Positions 5,505 through 5,624 of a stretch of DNA of 5,624 nucleotides are shown here, in pieces. Within the stretch, counting starts at the first letter, position 1. The number at the start of each line of letters is the position of its first letter. Source of the stretch: CAZVAO01 sp964625175 (GTDB lineage: Bacteria > Bacillota > UBA994 > PWPR01); the NCBI GenBank assembly GCA_964625175.1, contig CAZVAO010000125.1, positions 1-5,624 of the forward strand, written 5' to 3'. A program made the translations under genes and the position numbers. The notes under the pieces were generated by a model. The model made no database searches. It was not told the DNA's origin and saw nothing but the letters and a program-made list of their open reading frames with translations.

Positions 5505-5624
5505 GGTCGGCACGGAGATCGACCACTACGGTATAGCAAGGTCGGAATAACAAAAGTCGGCGCGGAGACCGACCACTACGGTATAGCAAGGTCGGAATAA
5601 TAAAGGTCGGCACGGAGACCGACC
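5505..5624 (+). repeat. Tandem array of REP-like hairpins, 50-bp period (right, cut by window edge)
   Basis: Three regularly spaced units, with hairpins at 5505-5524, 5555-5574 and 5605-5624. Here the linker stays canonical (GTATAGCAAGGTCGGAATAA), unlike the left array, so unit number and unit content differ between the two long repeats. The loop variant CGCGGAGA is in the first unit of the left array but in the second unit here. Confidence 0.88.

Larger units (their letters stand above)
5121..5624 (+). repeat. Long direct repeat, right copy (LR2), continuing past the window
   Basis: Second copy of the left-end sequence at a constant offset of 5120 bp and in the same orientation. It is preceded by the palindromic TGCATGCATG and GATATCTGAAA, which cannot be compared with the left copy. 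The copy runs into at least three 50-bp hairpin units and is cut by the window edge exactly at the end of a hairpin (5605-5624). No coding region is seen. Confidence 0.95.

Overview
The window holds one complete protein-coding gene, on the minus strand, set in a large amount of repetitive, apparently non-coding DNA. The gene has a strong AAGGAGG ribosome binding site, a Gram-positive-style Sec signal peptide and a C-terminal copper-amine-oxidase-N-like 'stalk' domain (CuAO_N1 / PF07833 type). That domain is most familiar from secreted proteins of Firmicutes, especially anaerobic Clostridia (Peptococcaceae-like lineages). Together with the moderately AT-rich composition and the abundant intergenic palindromes, this suggests a clostridial Firmicute. 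The genus cannot be named from this sequence.

Layout. Positions 1-504 are a long repeat (LR1) with no convincing gene. Its first 384 bases recur almost exactly at 5121-5504 (LR2). Both copies then run into a 50-bp-period tandem array of short hairpins: 385-609 on the left, and 5505 to the window edge on the right. A 58-bp repeat tail (610-667) follows the left array, then about 300 bp of unremarkable AT-rich DNA. Next come a perfect terminator-like hairpin (966-1001) and a concentric 125-bp palindrome (1014-1138) that ends two bases from the stop codon of the gene. The gene occupies 1140-4307 (1055 residues, read leftward). Its upstream region (4308-4530) carries the ribosome binding site and two sigma-A-like promoter candidates. 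Behind them lies an (GGGGATC)x8 heptanucleotide repeat (4533-4588). The right flank (4590-5120) has a single hairpin of the same family plus the same 58-bp tail, an imperfect hairpin apparently inserted after that tail, and a double palindrome of the GGGGACTGTCCCC type. LR2 then begins.

The protein is predicted to be exported. It consists of about eight immunoglobulin-like beta-sandwich modules of about 100 residues each, a further shorter beta-rich module, and the terminal stalk domain. It is extremely acidic (about 198 Asp+Glu against 24 Lys+Arg by hand count), so it looks like a surface or matrix protein that may bind divalent cations or tolerate salt or alkaline conditions. There are no catalytic motifs and no visible operon partners.

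The most unusual aspect of the window is the repeat system. A 20-nt hairpin family (6-bp stem, 8-nt loop of CAYGGARA type, fixed 3' flank ACTAC) occurs at least ten times in both orientations. Its stem sequences vary in a paired, compensatory way. It resembles REP/REPIN elements, although no transposase is encoded here. Near-identical direct repeats 5120 bp apart bracket the gene, so the gene sits in a unit that homologous recombination could duplicate or delete.
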